A stretch of DNA of 64,000 nucleotides from JAYZDF01 sp036337945 (GTDB lineage Bacteria; Myxococcota; Kuafuiibacteriia; Kuafuiibacteriales; Kuafuiibacteriaceae). Each line of letters starts with the position of its first letter. The stretch's first letter is position 1. The position numbers and the translations under genes were made by a program. The notes under the pieces were generated by a model that ran no database searches, was not told the origin of the DNA, and worked only from the letters and a program-made list of their open reading frames with translations. Where the stretch lies: the NCBI GenBank assembly GCA_036337945.1, contig JAYZDF010000091.1, positions 32,900-96,899 of the forward strand, in the 5' to 3' direction. Of the stretch, positions 52,426 through 59,175 are shown in pieces.

Positions 52426-53606
52426 TGAAGAGCAGAAATACGCTAAGCTTAATGGTTTGTATTTTGGCTGCGGTTACTTTGGGCTGCACCGCGACGAATA
52501 CATCTAACCAAGGTGTTGATATCGATAATTCGTCGATTGAAAATGGGGCCGGGCAGAGATCACCTCAGCAGGCCGTCAGCAGCGCCATGCAGAAGCTACG
52601 CAGCAAAATAGCGAGTGAAGAAAAAGTGGGGCAGGTCGACTGGGCATCTGTCGTTCGGCAACTTGAAGCTCTGTCCGACAAATACAAAACAGTGGCAGAA
52701 GCGAGATATAACCTTGGTGTAGCAAAAGAGCGTCTCGGTGATTATTCCGGTGCGGAAAAAGCATACAGAAGGACGCTAGCGCTGAATCCAAATTTTAGTG
52801 CTGCGCGTGAAAACTTAGCTGGAGTGGTCTTGCGAACTGGTGACCGCAGACAAGCGATATCGATTTTACGTGAACTGATAGAGATAGACCCAGAAGCTGC
52901 GACAGCAAGACTTGCGCTAGGAAGAAGTCTACTGGCCTCTGGAAGAGTAGATGAGGCGATAAAGCTTAGTCAGGCGGCTCTTGCGGTTGATCCGAAAAAT
53001 CTTGATGGTTATTGTATTTTGGCTCTTGCGGCCGCCGAATCGAATGAAGGCCCTCGAGTCCGCTTGTTACGTGCTCAAGCATTCAAGCTTGATAAAGGAC
53101 CGAAACGAGCCTGTCTTCATTTCGCTACCGGTCTGGTCTTTTTGAAAGAGAAAGATAAAGCATCAGCACTGTTTGAATTCTCAGAGGCGGTTCGATTAGA
53201 TCCTCAAAGTCATCTCGAGGCTTGGTTTAGGATCGCTGAAATATCTATGGAGTATAAAAACTTCGCAAGAGCTGTCGAGAGCTATGAGACAGTGTGTCGG
53301 ATGAACCCAAGTAATGTAGAGGCGCGTATCAACTTGGGCGTGGCTCTCAAGGGAATGGGTAAATTTGAAGAAGCGAAGAGAGCTTATCAAAAAGCCCTCA
53401 GTCTCTCATCAGGTTTAGTTCCGGAGGTTCATTTCAATCTTGGCGTCTTATACCTAAAAAACCTCGATAATTTAGCCGCTGCCGAGGCTAGCCTCCGAAA
53501 ATATATCGACCTGGCAAAACCTTCTCAAAATGCTGAGGTCTTTAGTTGGATTCAAGAAATTGAACAAAGAAAAGCGCTTGAGTCGGACTCAACGAGTCGG
53601 CGCTGA
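52425..53606 (+). CDS. TPR lipoprotein (GltE/AglT-like)
   Basis: A 393-residue lipoprotein with lipobox VTLGC (about residue 21). From about residue 85 it carries canonical TPR units (AEARYNLGVAKERLGDYSGA, AYRRTLALNPNFSAARENLA, ARINLGVALKGMGKFEEAKR). GltE/AglT is an outer-membrane TPR lipoprotein next to GltD, so the coupling to the preceding gene supports the call. It is the last gene before the 569-bp gap. No transcription terminator with a U-tract follows it. Confidence 0.8.
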   Translation: MKSRNTLSLMVCILAAVTLGCTATNTSNQGVDIDNSSIENGAGQRSPQQAVSSAMQKLRSKIASEEKVGQVDWASVVRQLEALSDKYKTVAEARYNLGVAKERLGDYSGAEKAYRRTLALNPNFSAARENLAGVVLRTGDRRQAISILRELIEIDPEAATARLALGRSLLASGRVDEAIKLSQAALAVDPKNLDGYCILALAAAESNEGPRVRLLRAQAFKLDKGPKRACLHFATGLVFLKEKDKASALFEFSEAVRLDPQSHLEAWFRIAEISMEYKNFARAVESYETVCRMNPSNVEARINLGVALKGMGKFEEAKRAYQKALSLSSGLVPEVHFNLGVLYLKNLDNLAAAEASLRKYIDLAKPSQNAEVFSWIQEIEQRKALESDSTSRR

Positions 53607-54175
53607 ACAGATCTGTCTCTGCAAAGTAAAAATTTGGGGAGAAGCAGAAACCTAAAAGAGAGAGCGATGAAATAGGTTTCTGAAACAGGGATTGAGCGAA
53701 ATCACGCCGAAACGTGTCTCCTCCCCAAATGTTTCGGCGTGCGTTCTGTGGTCTATCGATTCGAACCTTGGACCTACATCCAAACCCTAATGGCAGCGTA
53801 AAGCCCCCTACGCGTAACCAACAGTGGTGATTCGAGCTTCGACAACTCACTGCACCTGAACTTGGCAACCAATTGATGAGAGGCCTTGCCCAGACAAGAT
53901 ACTTATCGTCTCTGTCTCTCTGTGGTTGCGTAAAAAACTGAATAATTTCAAATTGTTAGGTGTGGTTTAGATGCCTCAGTGTGAGATCCATGACACACGG
54001 TGGGTGTACTACTGGTAAGTAAATGTGCGTAACAAGGGTTTAGAACACGTCACTAGAGGGATAGAATCCTGGTCGCGAAGATGAGAAACTTTCTATAATC
54101 AGCTAAGAACAATGCACAGTTAGAAAATTCTATTGAGCATGAATCCAATACTGATTGGAAACGTTCAAGAGTACT
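53607..54175. other. 569-bp gene-free gap inside the Glt-like cluster
   Basis: I find no convincing coding sequence here. The left part (53632-53852) holds several perfect inverted repeats described as a candidate RNA. The middle has an AT-rich hairpin (53941-53957, one G-U pair). The right part (about 54000-54170) shows no strong motif; TATAAT at 54093-54098 in ttcTATAATc is a possible -10 for the small GltF-like gene, about 80 bp ahead of it. Such a gap is exceptional in this densely packed window. Confidence 0.6.
53632..53852 (+). ncRNA. Candidate structured RNA (pseudoknot plus hairpins)
   Basis: Perfect complementary segments: P1 ATTTGGGGAG (53632-53641) with CTCCCCAAAT (53721-53730); P2 CAGAAACCTA (53645-53654) with TAGGTTTCTG (53673-53682); P3 CACGCCGAAAC (53703-53713) with GTTTCGGCGTG (53731-53741). 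P1 and P3 interlock, so they either form a pseudoknot or are mutually exclusive as in a switch. Further hairpins: GCGTA/TACGC (53796-53813, C-rich loop) and CAGTG/CACTG (53822-53852, with inner TCGA/TCGA). The strand is assumed from neighbours. I do not recognise a known RNA family. Confidence 0.5.
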
Positions 54176-54487
54176 ATGATGAAGGTCAGAAAATATTCAA
54201 TATTGAGATCATTACAGATCACGGTCGTTACTTTAGGAATCTTAATGGCTTCTGGGACAGTTTGGGCCCAGGATCCGAAGCCGAGTGACGTCGAGAGCCT
54301 GACGGACCCTGAGGTTATCTATAAAAAAGAAACTGTGGTGAATTTCGGTGAAGATACAATTTCGGGGGACCTTCAATTGCCAGACGGTGAATATATTGAA
54401 AGCCGAAAAAGGCTGCGTCATTCGAATCTGATTCGCATTCGCGACAACTTTCGGGACAAAATTCTCCGATCTATTTCGAGTATGTAA
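54176..54487 (+). CDS. Small exported protein (GltF-like)
   Basis: A 103-residue protein. ATG 54176 or 54179 gives a good signal peptide (MMKVRKYSILRS... ending near TVWAQ, about residue 32). AAGAG lies 4-7 nt upstream. The mature part has an acidic strand region followed by a basic helical segment (GEYIESRKRLRHSNLIRIRD). The order GltD-like, GltE-like, this gene, GltG-like is the order of gltD-gltE-gltF-gltG in Myxococcus as I remember it. The FHA gene starts 3 bp after its stop, so it is in the same operon. Confidence 0.7.
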   Translation: MMKVRKYSILRSLQITVVTLGILMASGTVWAQDPKPSDVESLTDPEVIYKKETVVNFGEDTISGDLQLPDGEYIESRKRLRHSNLIRIRDNFRDKILRSISSM

Positions 54488-54490
54488 TCG

Positions 54491-56602
54491 ATGAGTATTT
54501 CTCTCAGAGTAAAACTTTTCTCAGGGAAGGAACTCGTGTCCGAGCACGAGTTTACCAGGGAGATTGTCAAAATAGGGCGTCTTGCCTCTGCTCATATTCG
54601 AGTCACAGATCCCAAAGTGGCGCGGATCCACGCGTGCATTGAACCCGACCCAAGTGGCGGCTATTCGCTTATCGATATGGGTTCCACCGAAGGCTCTGTA
54701 GTTAACGGGCAGCGTGTCTCTAAACATCCACTGCAGTCTGGCGATGAAATTCTCCTCGGTGATTCATTGTTGGTTGTCGAACTTGTTCACGAGTCAGTTT
54801 TACCTGGTACAACCGGGTCCGACCTTTCTCTAGAGTCGCAGGAACCTCTTCGCATCGACGCATTTTACGGAGAAGGGCAGGCGGGACTTATTGACCCGGC
54901 GAGTTCTCCTCCGCAAGGAAATCCAAATTTAGCTGAAGATTCAACTCGGGCGGCTTGGTCAAATCCGGCTGCAACGATGAATTCTGAGATCAGCGCTCAG
55001 GACTCTCGAACAGGGGAGGTTACACTCAACCCCGACAGTTTCGCTGCTCCACCCATCGGGTTTGATTCTCATCCTCAGGCCACGCACGATGCGATGATGG
55101 GCTTGGCTCAGGGGCATTCAATGTCCGGCTCTTGGTCTCTTCCTCCAGGTTCTCAGTACGGAGCTTGGGGCAGTGCGCCCAATAATTTGGCAAGTGAAAG
55201 TGTTCCTGCAAAAGAGCGAGTACTCGAAATCAAATTGATTTGGCACGGGTCGGTTCTGGAGACACTCAACTTTACGGACCAAAACGTTGTGACTATGGGG
55301 GATAAAGCTCGTACCGCAGGCTGGGGTCCTTTCACACAATACGTTGGATGCGACATTGATGTGCCAGCGAAGACTTTACCGGACCGGGCGTTTCCTATCG
55401 CTGTTCGCTCAGGGAGCGCCGGAACCGACTATCAGGTTAATGTTCACAGTTCTTTCACAGGTCATCTTGAACGAGCTGATGGCACCGTACTTTCTATCGA
55501 AGATATGAAGGCACGGGGCGGCCCTGCGAAACTCCCCGAAGTATGGTCTGTACCTTTGTTGGCCGAAGATACGATGTATTTACAGCACGGCGGACTAACG
55601 GTTCAGTTGCGTTACATTCGTAAAACCTCATTCGTCGCTCCCGGCTTTTTTGAAACAGCAAACTATGCGTTCCTAAATATCTTTGTACTTGCGTTTTTTC
55701 TACACGCGTTGATGATCGCGTCTTTTCTCGCAACGCCAAAAGTCACTGTTGAACTAGAAGAACAACTCTATAAAAATCCAAGTCGATTTATCCACACTGC
55801 ATTCATCGAAGAAAAACAGAAGCAGGAAAAACGTTCGTTGCTCAAGGATCTCAATAGCGGACCGAAATCCGCCCGAGCGAAAGGTGTCGAAGGTAAAGCG
55901 GGTAGTCGTAAAAGCAAAAACAAAGAAGGCCGTCTGGCAGCCAAAGGTAAGCCTGACGATAAAGAAGTCGCCCGTAGTGTTCTTGATAACATTCTAGGAT
56001 TCGGAAAAGGTGGCGGCGCGCGAGGAAAGATCTTTGGCAGCGGCGGGCTCGGAGGTGATCTACGAGCGGCGATGGGAAATATACGTGGTCGAAATGTCGG
56101 AGATGCAGCAGGAAATGGTGGACTCGGAGCACGCGGGAAAGGACCCGGCGGTGGCGGTTTATCGATGACCTCTGTGGGGCTCGGCGCCATAGGAACAGCA
56201 GGCTTTGGCGGCGGTGGCGATGGCGGTTACGGCGACGGAGCTACGGCTTTAGGTAAAAAAGAGGAAAGAGAGGTTGTTATATCTCAGGGTACTCCAATTA
56301 TTCGGGGTTCTCTTGATAAAGAGCTTATTAGACGGGTCATCAAGCGGCATATCAGTCAAATCCGTTACTGCTACGAACGACAACTGCAAGTAAGCCCCGG
56401 ACTCAACGGCAAAGTTCGAATTGAATGGGTGATCACAGCTCAAGGCCGGGTGCGAAGCACTAAGGTCATGGAGAGCACCATGGGAAATGTTCAAGTTGAG
56501 CGTTGCATGATGCGAAAGATAAGGACGTGGTTATTTCCAAAACCAAAAGGTGGAGGAATTGTAATCGTGACGTACCCATGGGTATTAAAACCAACAGGCT
56601 AA
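54491..56602 (+). CDS. FHA-transmembrane-TonB-like protein (GltG/PglI-like)
   Basis: A 703-residue protein. An N-terminal FHA domain (about residues 20-105: IVKIGRLASAHIRV, IDMGSTEGSVVNG) is followed by a Ser/Pro-rich linker, a second beta-rich region, one transmembrane helix (about 391-415, LNIFVLAFFLHALMIASF), a Lys/Gly-rich periplasmic stretch (about 440-600) and a C-terminal domain (about 605-703) with RYCYERQL, VIRIEWVI-type strands and VERCMMRKIRTWLFPKP, the AgmX/PglI C-terminal fold resembling TonB. It would span the envelope from phospho-sensing inside to TPR and barrel partners outside. The start is ATG 54491. Confidence 0.88.
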   Translation: MSISLRVKLFSGKELVSEHEFTREIVKIGRLASAHIRVTDPKVARIHACIEPDPSGGYSLIDMGSTEGSVVNGQRVSKHPLQSGDEILLGDSLLVVELVHESVLPGTTGSDLSLESQEPLRIDAFYGEGQAGLIDPASSPPQGNPNLAEDSTRAAWSNPAATMNSEISAQDSRTGEVTLNPDSFAAPPIGFDSHPQATHDAMMGLAQGHSMSGSWSLPPGSQYGAWGSAPNNLASESVPAKERVLEIKLIWHGSVLETLNFTDQNVVTMGDKARTAGWGPFTQYVGCDIDVPAKTLPDRAFPIAVRSGSAGTDYQVNVHSSFTGHLERADGTVLSIEDMKARGGPAKLPEVWSVPLLAEDTMYLQHGGLTVQLRYIRKTSFVAPGFFETANYAFLNIFVLAFFLHALMIASFLATPKVTVELEEQLYKNPSRFIHTAFIEEKQKQEKRSLLKDLNSGPKSARAKGVEGKAGSRKSKNKEGRLAAKGKPDDKEVARSVLDNILGFGKGGGARGKIFGSGGLGGDLRAAMGNIRGRNVGDAAGNGGLGARGKGPGGGGLSMTSVGLGAIGTAGFGGGGDGGYGDGATALGKKEEREVVISQGTPIIRGSLDKELIRRVIKRHISQIRYCYERQLQVSPGLNGKVRIEWVITAQGRVRSTKVMESTMGNVQVERCMMRKIRTWLFPKPKGGGIVIVTYPWVLKPTG

Positions 56603-56614
56603 CAATTGTAGTTG

Positions 56615-56629
56615 GTGTCCGGAGGACAC
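56615..56629 (+). promoter_or_regulatory. Hairpin covering the ribosome-binding region of rnz
   Basis: GTGTCC (56615-56620) pairs with GGACAC (56624-56629) around a GGA loop. The only strong Shine-Dalgarno before rnz, GGAGG at 56621-56625, lies in the loop and stem, 14 nt before the ATG (56640). When folded, the hairpin would partly hide it, leaving a weak GGGAA closer to the start. It may tune translation or act as an RNase Z/RNase III-accessible site; alternatively it ends the GltG-like transcript. Confidence 0.4.
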
Positions 56630-56639
56630 GGGAAATTAG

Positions 56640-57563
56640 ATGTCAAATAGAGAACTAGTTGTATTAGGCACCTCTAGTCAGGTTCCAACTCGTTATCGTA
56701 ATCATAATGGATATTTGCTTCGGTGGGATGAGCAAGGGTTTTTGTTCGATCCCGGTGAGGGAACGCAAAGGCAAATGATATTCGCTGACGTAACTGCAAC
56801 TTCGATCACGCGAATGTTTATTACTCACTTTCATGGTGACCACTGCTTAGGTCTCGCTGGAATGTCGCAGAGAATTTCTCTTGATAGGGTTCCGCACGAA
56901 ATTCCTGTTCATTACCCCGCTTCAGGCGATGTATTCTTTCGACGCTTGAGGCATGCCTCAATTTACCACGATGTGTCTAAAATTGTACCGCGGCCGGTGA
57001 AAGACGAGGGCATCATCTTTGAAGACGATCGATTTACGATGAGAGCACTTCATTTAGAACACGGTGTAGAAACTTTCGGTTACCGCATAAAAGAAGCTGA
57101 TAGTTATACGATGATTCCGGAAAAGTTACGTGAGGCTGGAATCAAAGGTAAAGAGATTGGAGATCTCCAAAAAAACGGAACGCTCGTTAAAGATGGAAAG
57201 GAATTTCGAGCTGAAGACTTCAGCGTGCCTCGGAAAGGGCAGTGCGTAGCTTTCATCATGGATACCAGATTCTGTGAAAATGCCATTCGCTTGGCTCAGG
57301 ACGCAGACATGGTCATTTGTGACTCTACGTATTTGTCTTCGGAAAAATCTGACGCGAAAAAAAATGGACATATGACTGCAGGACAGGCGGCAACGGTGGC
57401 TAAAGAAGCTAATGCTAATTTACTGGTTCTATCGCATTTTTCTCAGCGATATACCTCCCTGAAGCCATTCTACGAAGAAGCTTCTAAGATACATCCTAAC
57501 GTTGTTGTTGCAAAGGATTGTACTCGAATATCCTTCAAGTCAGAGCGGTCTGAAACGGCTTAG
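56640..57563 (+). CDS. rnz: Ribonuclease Z
   Basis: A 307-residue metallo-beta-lactamase-fold endonuclease that trims the 3' ends of tRNA precursors. The zinc motif THFHGDHCLGLAG (about residues 62-74) and LFDPGEGTQRQ (about 34-44) are typical of RNase Z, as are MDTRFCENAI and the histidine in LVLSHFSQRY. The length fits the short bacterial RNase Z form, including the exosite arm region (KEIGDLQKNGTL). It is 37 bp after the GltG-like gene, with a hairpin in the leader. The end abuts the convergent Ig-like lipoprotein gene by 5 bp. Confidence 0.95.
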   Translation: MSNRELVVLGTSSQVPTRYRNHNGYLLRWDEQGFLFDPGEGTQRQMIFADVTATSITRMFITHFHGDHCLGLAGMSQRISLDRVPHEIPVHYPASGDVFFRRLRHASIYHDVSKIVPRPVKDEGIIFEDDRFTMRALHLEHGVETFGYRIKEADSYTMIPEKLREAGIKGKEIGDLQKNGTLVKDGKEFRAEDFSVPRKGQCVAFIMDTRFCENAIRLAQDADMVICDSTYLSSEKSDAKKNGHMTAGQAATVAKEANANLLVLSHFSQRYTSLKPFYEEASKIHPNVVVAKDCTRISFKSERSETA

Positions 57564-57568
57564 CTTTT

Positions 57569-58690
57569 CTAGTCGCCGCAGGGACCGAATCCGGACTGAA
57601 CTTCTTCCACGGATATTGAGCTCGGTAATCCATCGACTAAGGTCGGGGCCTCATCGGAGGGAATTTCAATCATAGTAGCACTTCCGTATCCCGAACCTAA
57701 GTCCGATTGTGCTGCACCGTCACCGAGGAAAATCTGGGGACTTGTTAGCCGGCCATTTATAACCTTTACAGAGCTAGAAGACGTAGCCGTCGACATAAGA
57801 CTAACTTGCCCACTGAGTTCTACACTCGAAGCAAGAATTCTAGGTTGATTCACGCTCAGCGTGAAAGGAAAGACTGAGAAGACAGATTCTTGACCCAGTT
57901 CAGCGGTTTGTCCGGTCGCGAAAATATCGGAACCGGTTTCAGGGTTTCGGTCGACGTTCCAATCTGAGATATTTCTATTCAAAGCTGCGTCAACGTTATC
58001 TTTGGGACGTAGTCGACTTCCATAAAGTTTTGTTTGGCCTGTCTCTGAATTCACTTCTATCCAGAAAAGAAAATGAAACTGCCCTCGCGCAGGGGCTTCG
58101 ATGTCGAATGTTGAAAAATAAAATCCCGAAGAAAAAGAAGTCGGCTTGCACGGGATACTACTCTTTACCTGAAACGTCTCTTCTATCGGCACTTTTCTAG
58201 TTCGACCGACTTCATCAGAAAGGCCGCTTGCAATCACAACGCGGTACGTTTCGAACGGGGCGAGACTTGAAGCTGTTTCTATGGTCACTCGTCGTTTGGT
58301 TTCATCGACGATAATCTTCCCGCCTTCGCACGAGAAGGACAGCCCATTTGATGCTTGGAGATCTCTACTGGCGTTCGCTGGGTTGGCGCTGCACGGTCCC
58401 ATGACAACCACTGCCTCTTCTGTGCATCCTGGCTTGAGATTCCCGTCTATATCAGGAAAGCAGAGACGAAAATCTTCATCAGTTCGTCCCAGGTATAAAC
58501 TTACGTTGAGGGTTTTGAGGATTACTGGTTCGCTGAGTCCAATTTCGAGCGGCCCTGAGGAGGGGTCAAAAAGTCCTTGATCAACATTTATAAAGTCTAA
58601 TTCTGGTGGCGGGTCATATTCCGGAAAACAGCCCAAAGTAAGGACTGCGACCATCGCGAAAGCGGCAGAATAGGTGTTTCGTTGATTCAC
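57569..58690 (-). CDS. Ig-like (Big_5-type) lipoprotein, unknown
   Basis: A 373-residue lipoprotein with lipobox VLTLGC (about residue 21). The region about 38-180 (PLEIGLSEPVILKTLNVSLY then FETYRVVIASGLSDEVGRTR) has the bacterial Ig-like Big_5 pattern. The C-terminal half is beta-rich with a QFHFLFWIEVNSETGQTKLY motif. Many cysteines are in loops. It is 18 bp downstream of the J-domain gene on the same strand, so the two form an operon. No enzymatic role is apparent. Confidence 0.75.
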   Translation of the reverse strand: MNQRNTYSAAFAMVAVLTLGCFPEYDPPPELDFINVDQGLFDPSSGPLEIGLSEPVILKTLNVSLYLGRTDEDFRLCFPDIDGNLKPGCTEEAVVVMGPCSANPANASRDLQASNGLSFSCEGGKIIVDETKRRVTIETASSLAPFETYRVVIASGLSDEVGRTRKVPIEETFQVKSSIPCKPTSFSSGFYFSTFDIEAPARGQFHFLFWIEVNSETGQTKLYGSRLRPKDNVDAALNRNISDWNVDRNPETGSDIFATGQTAELGQESVFSVFPFTLSVNQPRILASSVELSGQVSLMSTATSSSSVKVINGRLTSPQIFLGDGAAQSDLGSGYGSATMIEIPSDEAPTLVDGLPSSISVEEVQSGFGPCGD

Positions 58691-58708
58691 GTTTCCATCC
58701 TAGCAGGA

Positions 58709-59005
58709 TCAGTGGTCATAGAGGCGCTTAATTCGGTTGCGGCGTCGCTTTAGGTGAGCACGTCTCTTTTCCGCATAATGCTCTTCTTCTAACAATGAAT
58801 CGGGGTCGAAGTCGTATTGCCGTCGTTTTTGAGGATCAGACAAAATATCATAAGCATCTTTTAGCTCAAGGAAAGCGTCTTCAGCTTCAGGGGTGGACCC
58901 AGCTTTGTCTGGGTGGAGTTTACGAGCAAGATTCCGGTAGGCGCGTTTAATTTCATCCATGTCCGCGTTAGCGGACACCTGTAAAACTGTGTACGGGTCG
59001 CGCAT
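58709..59005 (-). CDS. Stand-alone J-domain protein
   Basis: A 98-residue protein whose first 65 residues are a J-domain (YTVLQVSANADMDEIKRAYR, HPD at residues 31-33, AYDILSDPQKRRQYD). The C-terminal tail is very basic (RRAHLKRRRNRIKRLYDH), lacks the Gly/Phe, zinc-finger and substrate domains of DnaJ, and might bind RNA, membrane or a ribosome. It would stimulate a DnaK/Hsp70. The lipoprotein gene follows 18 bp later. It starts at ATG 59005. Confidence 0.88.
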   Translation of the reverse strand: MRDPYTVLQVSANADMDEIKRAYRNLARKLHPDKAGSTPEAEDAFLELKDAYDILSDPQKRRQYDFDPDSLLEEEHYAEKRRAHLKRRRNRIKRLYDH

Positions 59006-59081
59006 CTAGCCAAGATTGTACTTATAAGTGGCTCATAAATCTGCAATTTTCAGTCTTGTAAAGCATCACAGGGGCTAAGAT

Positions 59082-59097
59082 TCAGGGATGTCCCTGA
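59082..59097. promoter_or_regulatory. Inverted repeat between divergent genes
   Basis: TCAGGGA-TG-TCCCTGA is a perfect 7-bp inverted repeat with a 2-nt centre, in the 170-bp gap between the J-domain gene and the TPR-LpoA/LivK-like gene. A palindrome CTTGTACAAG lies at 59110-59119. Either could be an operator. No strong promoter is evident nearby. Confidence 0.35.
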
Positions 59098-59175
59098 TTA
59101 GTATGGAATCTTGTACAAGAACCAAGGTAGAGGCTTGCGTTATTTCGGAAGAAGTTATCTTCTTACGACGTTTCA

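Noticed and set aside
53750..53774. tRNA-like T-loop TTCGAA on either strand
   Set aside because: The flanking bases do not form a 5-bp T-stem, and no acceptor or anticodon arm is found.
53542..53868. Open frame of about 108 codons on the minus strand
   Set aside because: It overlaps the end of the GltE-like gene and the inverted repeats of the candidate RNA, has no ribosome-binding site and its composition is not protein-like.
55768..56190. Pro-rich antisense open frame
   Set aside because: It mirrors the Gly-rich linker of the GltG-like protein.
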